A stretch of DNA of 64,000 nucleotides from Herbaspirillum sp. WKF16 (GTDB lineage Bacteria > Pseudomonadota > Gammaproteobacteria > Burkholderiales > Burkholderiaceae_D). The stretch spans positions 4,836,001-4,900,000 of the forward strand of contig NZ_CP118632.1 in NCBI RefSeq assembly GCF_028993615.1, read 5' to 3'. Position numbers and translations under genes: made by a program. The notes under the pieces are model-generated. The model was not told where the DNA came from. It searched no databases and was given only the letters and a program-made list of their open reading frames with translations. Of the stretch, positions 46,027-53,522 are shown in pieces; position 1 is the first letter of the stretch, and the number at the start of each line of letters is the position of its first letter.

Positions 46027-47454
46027 ATGTCATCCCTGCCCTCATCCGCCGGCGCCGAAGCGCCCGTCCATCACACGGTCATCGCCGGCGAAGGCCTGCC
46101 GCCCGAACAGCGCGGCCGCGCCATCCTTACGCTGCTCATCGCCGTCGGCCTGGCCACGCTGGACACCGCCATCGCCAACACCGCGCTGCCGGCCATGGCG
46201 CTGGACCTCAACACCACGCCGGCAGCCTCGGTGTGGATCGTCACCGCCTACCAACTGGCGATGATGGTGTCGCTGCTACCGCTGGCGGCGCTGGGCGAGA
46301 TCGTCGGTTACCGCCGCGTCTATATCTGGGGCCTGGTGCTGTTCACCGCCGCCTCGCTGCTGTGCGCGGTGGCTTGGTCGCTGCCCACGCTGGTGGTCGC
46401 GCGCTTCCTTCAGGGGCTGGGCGGGGCCGGCATCATGAGCGTGAACACCGCGCTGATCCGCTTCATCTACCCGACGCGTTCGCTGGGCCGCGGCGTCGGC
46501 CTCAATACCCTGATCGTGGCCATCGCCTTCACCGTCGGCCCCAGCGTGGCCTCGGCCATCCTCGCCATCGCGCCCTGGCCGTGGCTGTTCGCGGTCAACG
46601 TGCCGCTGGGCGTGGCCGCCATCGCACTGGCGCTGACCTCGCTGCCGCACACCGCGCTGGCCAAGCATGCCTTCGACCTGCGCAGCGCCCTGCTCAACGC
46701 CGCCACCTTCGGCCTGCTGATCCTGGCCATCGGCGAAGGCGCGCACCAGGCCGAAGCCAGCGTGGTCGGCCTGGAGTTGGCGGCGGCCATCGTCTGCGGC
46801 CTGTTCCTGTTGAAGCGCGAACTCTCGCATCCGGCGCCGATGCTGCCGGTCGACCTGTTCCGCCATCCCATGTTCTCGCTGTCGGCGGTCACCGCGGTCT
46901 GCTCGTTCGCCGCGCAGGGCCTGGCGTTCGTCTCGCTGCCCTTCTTCTTCCATCATGACCTCGGCCGCAGCCAGGTAGAGATCGGCCTCCTCATGACACC
47001 CTGGCCGGTCGCCGTGGCCATCATGGCGCCGATCGCCGGCCGCATGTCGGACCACTACCCGGTCGGCATCCTGGGCGGCGTCGGCCTGGCGCTGCTGTGC
47101 ACCGGCCTGCTGGCGATGACCTTCATGCCGGCCGCGCCCAACGTGTGGGAGATCAGCTGGCGCATGCTCCTGTGCGGCATGGGCTTCGGCTTCTTCCAGT
47201 CGCCCAACCTGAAGGCGCTGATGACCAGCGCCCCGCCGCACCGCAGCGGCGGCGCCTCCGGCATTGTGGCCACGGCGCGCCTGCTGGGCCAAAGCATCGG
47301 CGCGGCGCTGGTGGCGCTGTGTTTCAACCTGTCCGAATCGCACGGCTCGCGCTTCGCGCTGGGCTTCGGCGCGGCCTTCGCCGGCGTGGCCTGCATCGCC
47401 AGCTTCCTGCGCCTGCTGACCACAAATCCCTATGCGCCGCCGCTGAAGAAATAA
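46027..47454 (+). CDS. MFS efflux transporter, DHA2 (EmrB/QacA-like) family
   Basis: 475 residues with about 14 predicted helices. Family signatures: LDTAIANTALPAMALDL (motif D1), WIVTAYQLAMMVSLLPLAALGEIVGYRR (motif A region), ARFLQGLGGAGIMS (motif B) and GVGLNTLIVAIAFTVGPSVAS (motif C of drug:H+ antiporters). It probably exports drugs or other hydrophobic compounds. No membrane-fusion partner gene is adjacent. A good terminator follows. Confidence 0.92.
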   Translation: MSSLPSSAGAEAPVHHTVIAGEGLPPEQRGRAILTLLIAVGLATLDTAIANTALPAMALDLNTTPAASVWIVTAYQLAMMVSLLPLAALGEIVGYRRVYIWGLVLFTAASLLCAVAWSLPTLVVARFLQGLGGAGIMSVNTALIRFIYPTRSLGRGVGLNTLIVAIAFTVGPSVASAILAIAPWPWLFAVNVPLGVAAIALALTSLPHTALAKHAFDLRSALLNAATFGLLILAIGEGAHQAEASVVGLELAAAIVCGLFLLKRELSHPAPMLPVDLFRHPMFSLSAVTAVCSFAAQGLAFVSLPFFFHHDLGRSQVEIGLLMTPWPVAVAIMAPIAGRMSDHYPVGILGGVGLALLCTGLLAMTFMPAAPNVWEISWRMLLCGMGFGFFQSPNLKALMTSAPPHRSGGASGIVATARLLGQSIGAALVALCFNLSESHGSRFALGFGAAFAGVACIASFLRLLTTNPYAPPLKK

Positions 47455-47475
47455 GCGCTGCCTGCGCATGCACCG

Positions 47476-47504
47476 GGAAAACGGCGGCCTTCCGGCCGCC
47501 GTTT
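47476..47504 (+). terminator. Terminator of the DHA2-type pump gene
   Basis: AAACGGCGGCC, TT, CCGGCCGCCGTTT-type stem of about 11 bp, ending in GTTTCC. The T-run is short. Confidence 0.75.
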
Positions 47505-47831
47505 CCATTGATGCTGACGAAACGCTGACCATTCCCATGGGTTGCGCCTGGGACGTTGTCGTGCCGCACATATCCGGTGGAAAATCACCCGAAATTTTCC
47601 CCGCATAAACCTTTGCGCCGGGGGATTGGAAAATATCGCCATGCGTGAGACGTTTCGGCTCTCTCAAGTAAAAAACATTCTGCTACGATGAAAGCCATGC
47701 CTCACAAGCGCCAAGGGAAAGGCGACGAGAGGGCAGGAACCTGTAACTGAAGAGAGCAGGCGTCAATTTCATCGGGGAAATCGAACCGGTTTTCGGAGCA
47801 AACTGCACCAGACAGAGATCTGGAATTCGAT
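47505..47831. other. Gene-free stretch upstream of the HD-GYP gene
   Basis: No gene is seen. A TGCTACGAT at 47681-47689 could serve as an extended -10 element for the HD-GYP gene, with no convincing -35. I looked for a GEMM c-di-GMP riboswitch here and found none. Confidence 0.35.
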
Positions 47832-49073
47832 ATGTTGAAATCAATCGCCACCGAACAGCTGCGACTCGGCATGTACGTCCACTCCATACCCGGAGCCTGG
47901 ATCAACCATCCGTTCTGGCGCAAATCCTTCAAGCTGGACAGCTTCGAGGACCTGCAGGCGCTGCGCGCCAGCCCGATCCGCGAGATCCTGATCGATACGG
48001 CCAAGGGCCGCGATGTTGCCCCGGAGAACGTCGACGAGGACGCGGAAGATGCCGACGACGCCGACAATGCCCAGGACGCCACGGGCCAAGCCCTCGGCGG
48101 CGCGCCCGCGGTGCACGGCTCGGCGCCGCGCGCCCAGGCCCGCCGGGTCGACACCAAGGTCGAGCGCGAACGCGCCGCGCGCATCCTGTCCTCGTCCAAG
48201 ACCACGGTGCTCAACATGTTCTCCGAGGCGCGCATGGGCAAGACGGTGGACGTCAAGGACGCCGCCGACCTGGTCACCGAGATCACCGCCTCGGTCTCGC
48301 GCAATGCCGACGCCCTGATCAGCCTGGCGCGCCTGAAGACCGCCGACGACTACACCTACATGCACTCGGTGGCGGTATGCGCCATGATGATCTCGCTGGC
48401 CAACCAGTTGGGCATGTCGCATGCCGACATCAAGCAGGCGGGCATGGCCGGCCTGCTGCACGACGTCGGCAAGATGGCCGTGCCGCTGGACATCCTGAAC
48501 AAACCCGCCAAGCTGACCGAAGAGGAATTCGCCTCGATCCGCTCGCACACCGTGGCCGGCCACTCGATCCTGAAGCAGATCGACGGCATCAGCCAGGCCG
48601 CGCTGGACGTTTCCCTGCATCACCATGAAAAGGTCGATGGCAGCGGCTACCCGTTCAACCTGAAGTCCGACCAGATCTCCATCATGGCCAAGATGAGCGC
48701 GGTGTGCGACGTCTACGACGCCATCACCTCCAACCGCCCCTACAAGGCCGGCTGGGATCCGGCGCGCTCGATCCGCCACATGGCCGGCAGCGCCGGCCAT
48801 TTCGACCCCAAGACCATCGAGGCCTTCGTCAAGGCGATCGGCATCTATCCCACCGGCTCCTGTGTGCTGATGCAATCGGGCCGCCTGGGCGTGGTGGTGG
48901 ACCAGCGGCCCGAACAATTGCTCACGCCGCGCGTGAAGATGTTCTACTCGACCCTCACCAAGATGCCGCTGCAGACCGAGATCGTCGACCTGGCGCATGC
49001 CAGCGACAAGATCGTGGCCTATGCCGACCACACCAAATGGGGCATCCGCAACCTGCCCTCGCTGGAGCTCTGA
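47832..49073 (+). CDS. HD-GYP domain cyclic di-GMP phosphodiesterase
   Basis: 413 residues, no membrane segment. An N-terminal DUF3391-like domain (MLKSIATEQLRLGMYVHSI to about 65) is followed by an acidic linker (about 66-95, rich in Asp/Glu/Ala) and the HD-GYP domain. Motifs: HSVAVCAMM, HDVGKMAVPLDILNKPAKLT, HTVAGHSIL, HHHEKVDGSGYP and YDAITSNRPYK. All metal ligands and the GYP element are intact, so it should hydrolyse c-di-GMP. It may balance the diguanylate cyclase at 10.7 kb. Single gene ending in a terminator. Confidence 0.93.
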   Translation: MLKSIATEQLRLGMYVHSIPGAWINHPFWRKSFKLDSFEDLQALRASPIREILIDTAKGRDVAPENVDEDAEDADDADNAQDATGQALGGAPAVHGSAPRAQARRVDTKVERERAARILSSSKTTVLNMFSEARMGKTVDVKDAADLVTEITASVSRNADALISLARLKTADDYTYMHSVAVCAMMISLANQLGMSHADIKQAGMAGLLHDVGKMAVPLDILNKPAKLTEEEFASIRSHTVAGHSILKQIDGISQAALDVSLHHHEKVDGSGYPFNLKSDQISIMAKMSAVCDVYDAITSNRPYKAGWDPARSIRHMAGSAGHFDPKTIEAFVKAIGIYPTGSCVLMQSGRLGVVVDQRPEQLLTPRVKMFYSTLTKMPLQTEIVDLAHASDKIVAYADHTKWGIRNLPSLEL

Positions 49074-49106
49074 GGCCGGCGATCGGGTTCGATCACCTGC
49101 AGATGG

Positions 49107-49138
49107 AAAAACAACGGCGCCGCAAGGGCGCCGTTTTC
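49107..49138. terminator. Terminator between HD-GYP and BLUF genes
   Basis: AACGGCGCC, loop GCAA, GGGCGCCGTTTT with an A-run on the left: works for the HD-GYP gene on plus and could serve the convergent BLUF gene on minus. Confidence 0.82.
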
Positions 49139-49157
49139 ATGCCGGCCGCCCCCGGCC

Positions 49158-49583
49158 TCAGTCGCGCTGCGTGAAGGCGGCGGTCGACGCCAGTTCGTTC
49201 AACAGCGCCACGGTGGCGCAGTTGGAGACCAGGTAGGGATTGAGCTCGCCGCAGACCGAATACTTCAGCAGCAGCGAACGGTTGATCTTGTCCAGCCGGA
49301 TCTTGCCCATGGTCCAGGAGGAGTACAGGCGCTCGTCGATGGACTCATAGGCCAGCAGCACCAGGTCGTGATGGCGCTCGTCGCGCTGCAGGCGGCCGTA
49401 GATCCGGTTCACCTGGTCGCGCCCGCCCTCCAGCACCTGCACGAAGATGCTGTCGCTGTAGCACAGCACGCCGGTGATGCCCTGCTCGGGGTTGTTCTTG
49501 CGCGCGCTGCCCAGGATGCTGTCGATCACTTCGCTGGAAATCGGAAGGCGCGCGCGGCTTGCGTAGATCAGGCGGACCAGCAT
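49158..49583 (-). CDS. BLUF-domain blue-light photoreceptor
   Basis: 141 residues from the ATG at 49583, preceded by a GAGG site inside folE. One BLUF domain occupies nearly the whole protein. The photocycle residues are all there: Tyr7 in RLIYASR, Asn in SARKNNPEQGITG, Gln in IFVQVLEGG, and Trp/Met in YSSWTMGKI. It should bind FAD and switch on blue light. No output domain is fused; the last 45 residues form a helical C-terminal cap. It starts 2 bp after the folE stop, so it is co-translated with GTP cyclohydrolase I. Confidence 0.92.
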   Translation of the reverse strand: MLVRLIYASRARLPISSEVIDSILGSARKNNPEQGITGVLCYSDSIFVQVLEGGRDQVNRIYGRLQRDERHHDLVLLAYESIDERLYSSWTMGKIRLDKINRSLLLKYSVCGELNPYLVSNCATVALLNELASTAAFTQRD

Positions 49584-49585
49584 GA

Positions 49586-50311
49586 TTAACCTCGTTGACG
49601 TGGAGAAATCAGCGCCAGGAATTCGCGGCGCAGGTTGGCATCGCGCAGGAAGGAACCGCGCATGACGCTGTTGATCATCTTCGATTCCATGTCCTTGACG
49701 CCGCGCCAGTGCATGCAGAAATGGTCGGCTTCCATGACGATGGCCAGGCCGTCGGGCTGCAGCTTCTGCATCAGCAGGTCGGCCGCCTGCGACACCGCCT
49801 CTTCCTGGATCTGCGGGCGGCTCATCACCCATTCCAGCAGCCGCGCGTACTTGGACAGGCCGATCAGGTTGGAGTGCTCGTTGGGCATCACGCCCACCCA
49901 CACGCGGCCCATGATCGGGCACAGGTGGTGCGAGCAGGCGCTGCGCACGGTGATCGGGCCGACGATCATCAGCTCATTCAGGCGTTCGATGTTAGGGAAC
50001 TCGGTCACCGGCGGCTCGGCCTGGTAGCGGCCGCGGAAGACTTCGTTGAGATACATCTTGGCCACGCGCTTGGCGGTGTCCTGGGTGTTGTGGTCGCTCT
50101 CGACATCGATCACCAGGCTCTCCAGCACGGTGGCCAGCTTGGCCTGCACCTCGGCCTGCAGTTCGGCCAGCTCGCCTTCCTCGATGAAGGCGGAGATGTT
50201 GTCGTTGGCGTGGAAGCGCACGCCGGCGGCCTTGATGCGCGCGCGGATGCGGGACGAAACGAGCTGTTCATGCACGCTCGGCGCGGCGGCCGGGTCTTTT
50301 TGTGTTGCCAT
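49586..50311 (-). CDS. folE: GTP cyclohydrolase I
   Basis: 241 residues from the ATG at 50311. Homodecameric enzyme that converts GTP to 7,8-dihydroneopterin triphosphate, the first step of folate and pterin synthesis. Zinc ligands are visible in RSACSHHLCPIMGRVWVG (Cys, His) and HFCMHWRG (Cys). Other conserved parts: DTAKRVAKMYLNEVFRG, LIGLSKYARLLEW and the C-terminal MRGSFLRDANLRREFL. The N-terminal 60 residues are longer than in the E. coli enzyme core. Followed after 2 bp by the BLUF gene. Confidence 0.95.
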   Translation of the reverse strand: MATQKDPAAAPSVHEQLVSSRIRARIKAAGVRFHANDNISAFIEEGELAELQAEVQAKLATVLESLVIDVESDHNTQDTAKRVAKMYLNEVFRGRYQAEPPVTEFPNIERLNELMIVGPITVRSACSHHLCPIMGRVWVGVMPNEHSNLIGLSKYARLLEWVMSRPQIQEEAVSQAADLLMQKLQPDGLAIVMEADHFCMHWRGVKDMESKMINSVMRGSFLRDANLRREFLALISPRQRG

Positions 50312-50450
50312 GGTTGGATGCGGGCCATGCGGCCCGGCGGTATCGGTGAAGTTGCCGCCATTATGCCCCGAAAGCAGGCATCGCATCCGCCGCCGGCCGG
50401 ATGCGCGGCCGCCTCCGCGCTTAACCGCCATTGATGATTGTTTGCCGGCA

Positions 50451-50476
50451 TTTACACCGCATTAACCGCCGCTTAC
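50451..50476. promoter_or_regulatory. Phased TTTAC-like repeats upstream of the FlgH-like gene
   Basis: TTTAC (50451), ATTAA (50461) and CTTAC (50472) recur at 10-11 bp, reading GTAAG / GTTAA / GTAAA on the minus strand. This resembles a degenerate CpxR/OmpR-type direct-repeat operator in the 276-bp folE-flgH gap. Confidence 0.35.
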
Positions 50477-50587
50477 AGCCCGAACGAAGATCATCCGCCT
50501 ACGAGCCGTCGCGTATTGCACCTGCGAGCGCGGCGGCTCGACAGCGCCGGACATCCAGTCCGGCCTCATCATTCCGGGGGTGTCGCC

Positions 50588-51253
50588 ATGAAGTTCGAAT
50601 ATCGTCTGTCCGGCGCATGCGCGCTGGCCTGCCTGCTGTGCGCCTGCACCAGTCCGGCGCCCATGGTAAGCGGGCCGACCAGCGTGCGGCCGTCCTATCC
50701 GGTGGCCAACGTCGAGAACAACGGCGCCATCTTCCGCGTCTCCAGCGCGCAGCTGTTCGAGGAGCCGACCAGCTACAACGTCGGCGACATCATCAAGATC
50801 GACATCTCCGAATCCATCAGCAGCAGCAACAAGGCCGCCACCACCAACAGCCGCGACTCCAGCCTGACGCAAAAGGGCCCGGGCTCGGATGCGCCGCTGG
50901 GCGGGCTGTTCACGCAGCTATACAACGCCAACTACTCGGCCAGCGGCAGCAGCTCCTTCAAGGGCTCCGGCGACAGCAGCAGCACCAACACCATGACCAG
51001 CACGCTGATGGTGTCCATCGTCGAGGTGCTGCCCAACCGCAACCTGGTGGTCGCGGGCGAAAAGCGTATCGGCGTGAACGGCACCGTCAACACGTTGCGC
51101 TTCTCGGGCGTAGTGCGCACGCGCGATATCCGCAGCGGCATCGTCTCTTCCTCCAACGTCGCCGATGCGCGGCTGGAGCAGGTCGGCGGCGGATCGATCG
51201 CCGACGCCAGTACCGACAACAACTTCTTCCGCCGCCTGCTGACGATCTGGTGA
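50588..51253 (+). CDS. flgH: FlgH-like flagellar L-ring lipoprotein (orphan)
   Basis: 221 residues. Lipobox LLCAC near residue 19 makes it an outer-membrane lipoprotein. FlgH landmarks are present: GAIFRVSSAQLFEEPTSYNVGDIIKIDISESISSSNKA, LMVSIVEVLPNRNLVVAGEKRIGVNGTVNTLRFSGVVRTRDI and a C-terminal NNFFRRLLTIW. FlgH forms the outer-membrane bushing of the flagellar rod. No other flagellar gene lies in the window, so this is a stand-alone copy with its own terminator, either a paralogue or a displaced flgH. Confidence 0.88.
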   Translation: MKFEYRLSGACALACLLCACTSPAPMVSGPTSVRPSYPVANVENNGAIFRVSSAQLFEEPTSYNVGDIIKIDISESISSSNKAATTNSRDSSLTQKGPGSDAPLGGLFTQLYNANYSASGSSSFKGSGDSSSTNTMTSTLMVSIVEVLPNRNLVVAGEKRIGVNGTVNTLRFSGVVRTRDIRSGIVSSSNVADARLEQVGGGSIADASTDNNFFRRLLTIW

Positions 51254-51275
51254 TCCGCCGGCGCGGCGCAAAAGA

Positions 51276-51303
51276 AAAACGGCAACCTCGGTTGCCGTTT
51301 TTT
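51276..51303 (+). terminator. Terminator of the FlgH-like gene
   Basis: AACGGCAACC, TC, GGTTGCCGTTTTTT: a perfect 10-bp stem with a T-run, 22 bp after the stop codon. The A-run on its left could also serve the opposite strand. Confidence 0.9.
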
Positions 51304-51353
51304 CATGGCGCCATCGATGCGCCGCCTTGCCGTGGCCGATCGCCCGCGGCGCT

Positions 51354-51929
51354 TCAGTAGCCGTTGCCGATAGTGCGGTTCTCAGGTGAGTTGTCGGCGA
51401 TGATGGAGGGATTGCCGGGCAGCAGCGCATCCACCAGCGGCCCCAGCTTCTCGCCGATGGTGGCCCACTTGTCCTGGCCGAAGGAACCCATGCGGTATTG
51501 CGCCGAACCCAGCACGCGGCCGTCGCGGCGCAGCGTCAGGGCGGCGAAGGTGAGATAGGGCGAGTAGGCGTCGGAGAACACCTTGGTGTCCCACTTCACG
51601 TAGCCGGTATAGGTCAGCGTCACCGGGCAGGCCAGCACTTGGGTGCCGGCGTCGTAGACGCGGCTCTGCACGCCGTGCTTTTGCAGCTCGCCCTGCAGGC
51701 TCGGCACGAAGTCGCTCAGCGCCACCGCGCCGTTCCACTCGATGCAGATCTCGCGGATCGGATCCTTGTTATAGACGATGGGATTGGCCGGCGCATTGGG
51801 CGTCATCGACTTGACGCCCGAGGCGGCATATCCGACCAGGCTGGCCGCATCGACCAGGGTGCTGGTCGAGGTGACGACGCAGCCCGACAGCGACGATGCC
51901 AGCAATGTGGCAATGATGATGGTGCGCAT
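51354..51929 (-). CDS. Lipoprotein of unknown function (possibly Sbal_3080 family)
   Basis: 191 residues. Type II signal peptide with lipobox SLSGC (Cys17). The mature part has a repeating beta-strand character: REICIEWNGAVALSDFVPSLQGELQKHGVQSRVYDAG, then CPVTLTYTGYVKWD, LTLRRDGRVLGSAQYRMG and a C-terminal PLVDALLPGN. The pattern resembles proteins annotated as Sbal_3080 lipoproteins; that name is from memory and the function is unknown. Convergent with the FlgH-like gene and divergent from the small exported protein. Confidence 0.75.
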   Translation of the reverse strand: MRTIIIATLLASSLSGCVVTSTSTLVDAASLVGYAASGVKSMTPNAPANPIVYNKDPIREICIEWNGAVALSDFVPSLQGELQKHGVQSRVYDAGTQVLACPVTLTYTGYVKWDTKVFSDAYSPYLTFAALTLRRDGRVLGSAQYRMGSFGQDKWATIGEKLGPLVDALLPGNPSIIADNSPENRTIGNGY

Positions 51930-52020
51930 GGTGCTTCCCCCCGAACGGAATCCGCATTGGGATGAAGACGGGATTCCAGGCTGCCCATCATATCCGCGCG
52001 GGTTCCGCCGTCCGGCCGGT

Positions 52021-52035
52021 TTTACGCTGATTTAC
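52021..52035. promoter_or_regulatory. Perfect GTAAA-N5-GTAAA (CpxR-type) box
   Basis: TTTAC-GCTGA-TTTAC on plus, that is GTAAA-TCAGC-GTAAA on minus, matches the E. coli CpxR consensus exactly. It lies between two divergent envelope-protein genes, 92 bp from the lipoprotein start and about 100 bp from the exported-protein start. Which regulator binds it here is not known. Confidence 0.5.
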
Positions 52036-52134
52036 GCTGCACCCTGCAATGCTTTACACCATGCGCATGGCTGCTTCACATGCGCCTTGCTGGCACAATG
52101 CCGGTGTATCTTTCCACCGTCACAGGAGACCCGG

Positions 52135-52578
52135 ATGAAACCACTGTTCCCCCCTGCCCTGCTGGCCGCCGCGGCGCTGGCCGGCTTCTGCCACGCGGCG
52201 CAGGCCGACACCCTGAAATCGGAAGCCGAAGTGCGCGCGCTGGCCGACAAGGTGATGGCCCAGGCCGGCGCCGGCCGCACCGACGACGCCTACGGCGCCA
52301 TGTCGCCCTACTCGCTGATCGACATCCGCACGCTGGAGATCGCGCGCGGCAATGCGCGCAGCTCGCGCATGGCGATCGAGGCGCGGGTCGGCAATTCGGT
52401 GGGCTATGAATTCATCCGTTCGGAGAAGGTCGGCGACTCGCTGATCAAGCTGACCTATATCGAGAAGACCGAACGCCAGGCCATCCCCTGGCAGTTCATC
52501 TTCTACAAGGCGCCGGCGGGCTGGGGCATCAGCGCGTTCAGCAATGGCGATAATGTGGATGCCTTGTTTGATCGCTGA
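52135..52578 (+). CDS. Small exported protein of unknown function
   Basis: 147 residues from ATG 52135, with AGGAG 7 bp upstream. Sec signal peptide with cleavage after AAQA (about residue 23). The mature domain (LKSEAEVRALADKVMAQAGAGRTDDAYGAM, then QFIFYKAPAGWGISAFSNGDNVDALF) looks like a small alpha/beta domain of the DUF4019 or NTF2-like kind, without a motif I can name. Its last 22 bp are the first part of the 218-bp tandem repeat that follows. Confidence 0.7.
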   Translation: MKPLFPPALLAAAALAGFCHAAQADTLKSEAEVRALADKVMAQAGAGRTDDAYGAMSPYSLIDIRTLEIARGNARSSRMAIEARVGNSVGYEFIRSEKVGDSLIKLTYIEKTERQAIPWQFIFYKAPAGWGISAFSNGDNVDALFDR

Positions 52579-52604
52579 ATCCTGCTGATCATCCGGCTCA
52601 GCAG

Positions 52605-52638
52605 AACGCCGCTGGGTCCTGACCTTCGTCAGGACGAC
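52605..52638 (-). repeat. 34-nt palindromic element, copy 1
   Basis: Reads GTCGTCCTGACGAAGG then TCAGGACCCAGCGGCGTT on the minus strand: imperfect stem CCTGA / TCAGG with flanks GTCGT and CCAGCGGCGTT. Confidence 0.85.
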
Positions 52639-52686
52639 ACTGGGGAGCTAGCTTGAACCGCCGAGTGGTCGAGTTGCCAACGACTC

Positions 52687-52720
52687 GTCGTCCCGGCGCA
52701 GGCCGGGACCCAGTGGCGTT
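52687..52720 (+). repeat. 34-nt palindromic element, copy 2
   Basis: Plus strand: GTCGTCCCGGCGCAGG then CCGGGACCCAGTGGCGTT. Stem TCCCGG / CCGGGA. Inverted with respect to copy 1, 48 bp gap. Confidence 0.85.
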
Positions 52721-52822
52721 CGTCGCGCATAAACAGCGCAAAAATCAGCAATGCACCGATGCCCGACACAATGCGGATGCCTTGTTTGATCGCTGAATCC
52801 TGCTGATCATCCGGCTCAGCAG

Positions 52823-52856
52823 AACGCCGCTGGGTCCTGACCTTCGTCAGGACGAC
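52823..52856 (-). repeat. 34-nt palindromic element, copy 3
   Basis: Same sequence as copy 1, in the second 218-bp unit. Confidence 0.85.
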
Positions 52857-52904
52857 ATTGGGGAAGCAGCTTGAACCGCCGAGTGGTCGAGTTGCCAACG
52901 GCTC

Positions 52905-52937
52905 GTCGTCCCGGCGCAGGCCGGATCCAGTGGCGTT
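52905..52937 (+). repeat. 34-nt palindromic element, copy 4 (1-nt deletion)
   Basis: As copy 2 but with CCGGATCCAG in place of CCGGGACCCAG, which breaks the stem by deletion and substitution. Confidence 0.82.
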
Positions 52938-53040
52938 CGTCGCGCATAAACAGCGCAAAAAATCAGCAATGCACCGATGCCCGACACAATGCGGATGCCT
53001 TGTTTGATCGCTGAATCCTGCTGATCATCCGGCTCAGCAG

Positions 53041-53074
53041 AACGCCGCTGGGTCCTGACCTTCGTCAGGACGAC
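53041..53074 (-). repeat. 34-nt palindromic element, copy 5
   Basis: Same sequence as copies 1 and 3, in the third unit. Confidence 0.85.
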
Positions 53075-53122
53075 ATTGGGGAAGCAGCTTGAACCGCCGA
53101 GTGGTCGAGTTGCCAACGGCTC

Positions 53123-53156
53123 GTCGTCCCGGCGCAGGCCGGGACCCAGTGGCGTT
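53123..53156 (+). repeat. 34-nt palindromic element, copy 6
   Basis: Same sequence as copy 2, in the third unit, about 75 bp before the nuclease gene start. Confidence 0.85.
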
Positions 53157-53231
53157 CGTCGCGCATAAACAGCGCAAAAATCAGCAATACACCGATGCTC
53201 AACACACACGGCCACAGCTACGATCGGCCGC

Positions 53232-53516
53232 ATGAACTACTACGTCTACATCCTTGCCAGCGGCAGGAACGGCACGCTGTACATCGGCGTGACCCGCGAC
53301 CTGATCAGGCGCGTCCACCAGCACAGGGAGCAAACCTGCGCCGGTTTCGCCGGCAAATACAAGGTGAAGGACCTGGTTCATGTCGATGTGCTGGATGATC
53401 CGATCAGCGCCATCGCCCGGGAAAAGCAACTCAAGAACTGGCACCGGGATTGGAAGATTCGCCTGATCGAGGAGCGCAATCCTTACTGGCGCGACCTGTA
53501 TCCGGAACTCGTCTGA
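53232..53516 (+). CDS. Single-domain GIY-YIG nuclease
   Basis: 94 residues, the normal size for stand-alone GIY-YIG proteins. The two strand motifs are NYYVYILAS and TLYIGVTRDL, followed by the catalytic Arg region LIRRVHQHRE and the metal-binding Glu in AIAREKQLKNWHRDWK, then the usual NPYWRDLYPEL tail. All core residues are present, so it is probably an active endonuclease. It sits directly next to an array of six 34-nt palindromic elements. A GIY-YIG family that cuts single-stranded dispersed repeats has been described (Ssn in Neisseria, from memory); this protein and its repeats resemble that arrangement. Its stop is 6 bp from the convergent dadA stop. Confidence 0.9.
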   Translation: MNYYVYILASGRNGTLYIGVTRDLIRRVHQHREQTCAGFAGKYKVKDLVHVDVLDDPISAIAREKQLKNWHRDWKIRLIEERNPYWRDLYPELV

Positions 53517-53522
53517 GGCGTG

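Larger units (their letters stand above)
52557..53199. repeat. 218-bp unit repeated three times in tandem
   Basis: Units start near 52557, 52775 and 52993. Each begins with the last codons and stop of the preceding gene (GATGCCTTGTTTGATCGCTGA), then carries one inverted and one direct 34-nt palindromic element about 48 bp apart, a GCGCATAAACAGCGC motif and a shared tail. Units 2 and 3 are more alike than unit 1, for example GGACGACATTGGGGAAGC against GGACGACACTGGGGAGC. The third unit ends about 30 bp before a GIY-YIG nuclease gene. No gene lies in the array. Confidence 0.93.

Noticed and set aside
47505..47831. Possible c-di-GMP riboswitch upstream of the HD-GYP gene
   Set aside because: The conserved GEMM segments (AAACC...GGGACGCAAAGCC) are not present.
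52557..53199. CRISPR-like array
   Set aside because: The 218-bp units are contiguous copies with no unique spacers, and no cas gene is near.
52629..53233. Two minus-strand frames of about 110-128 codons in the tandem repeat
   Set aside because: They exist because the same 218-bp unit repeats; the translated sequence repeats itself and has no start context or family.
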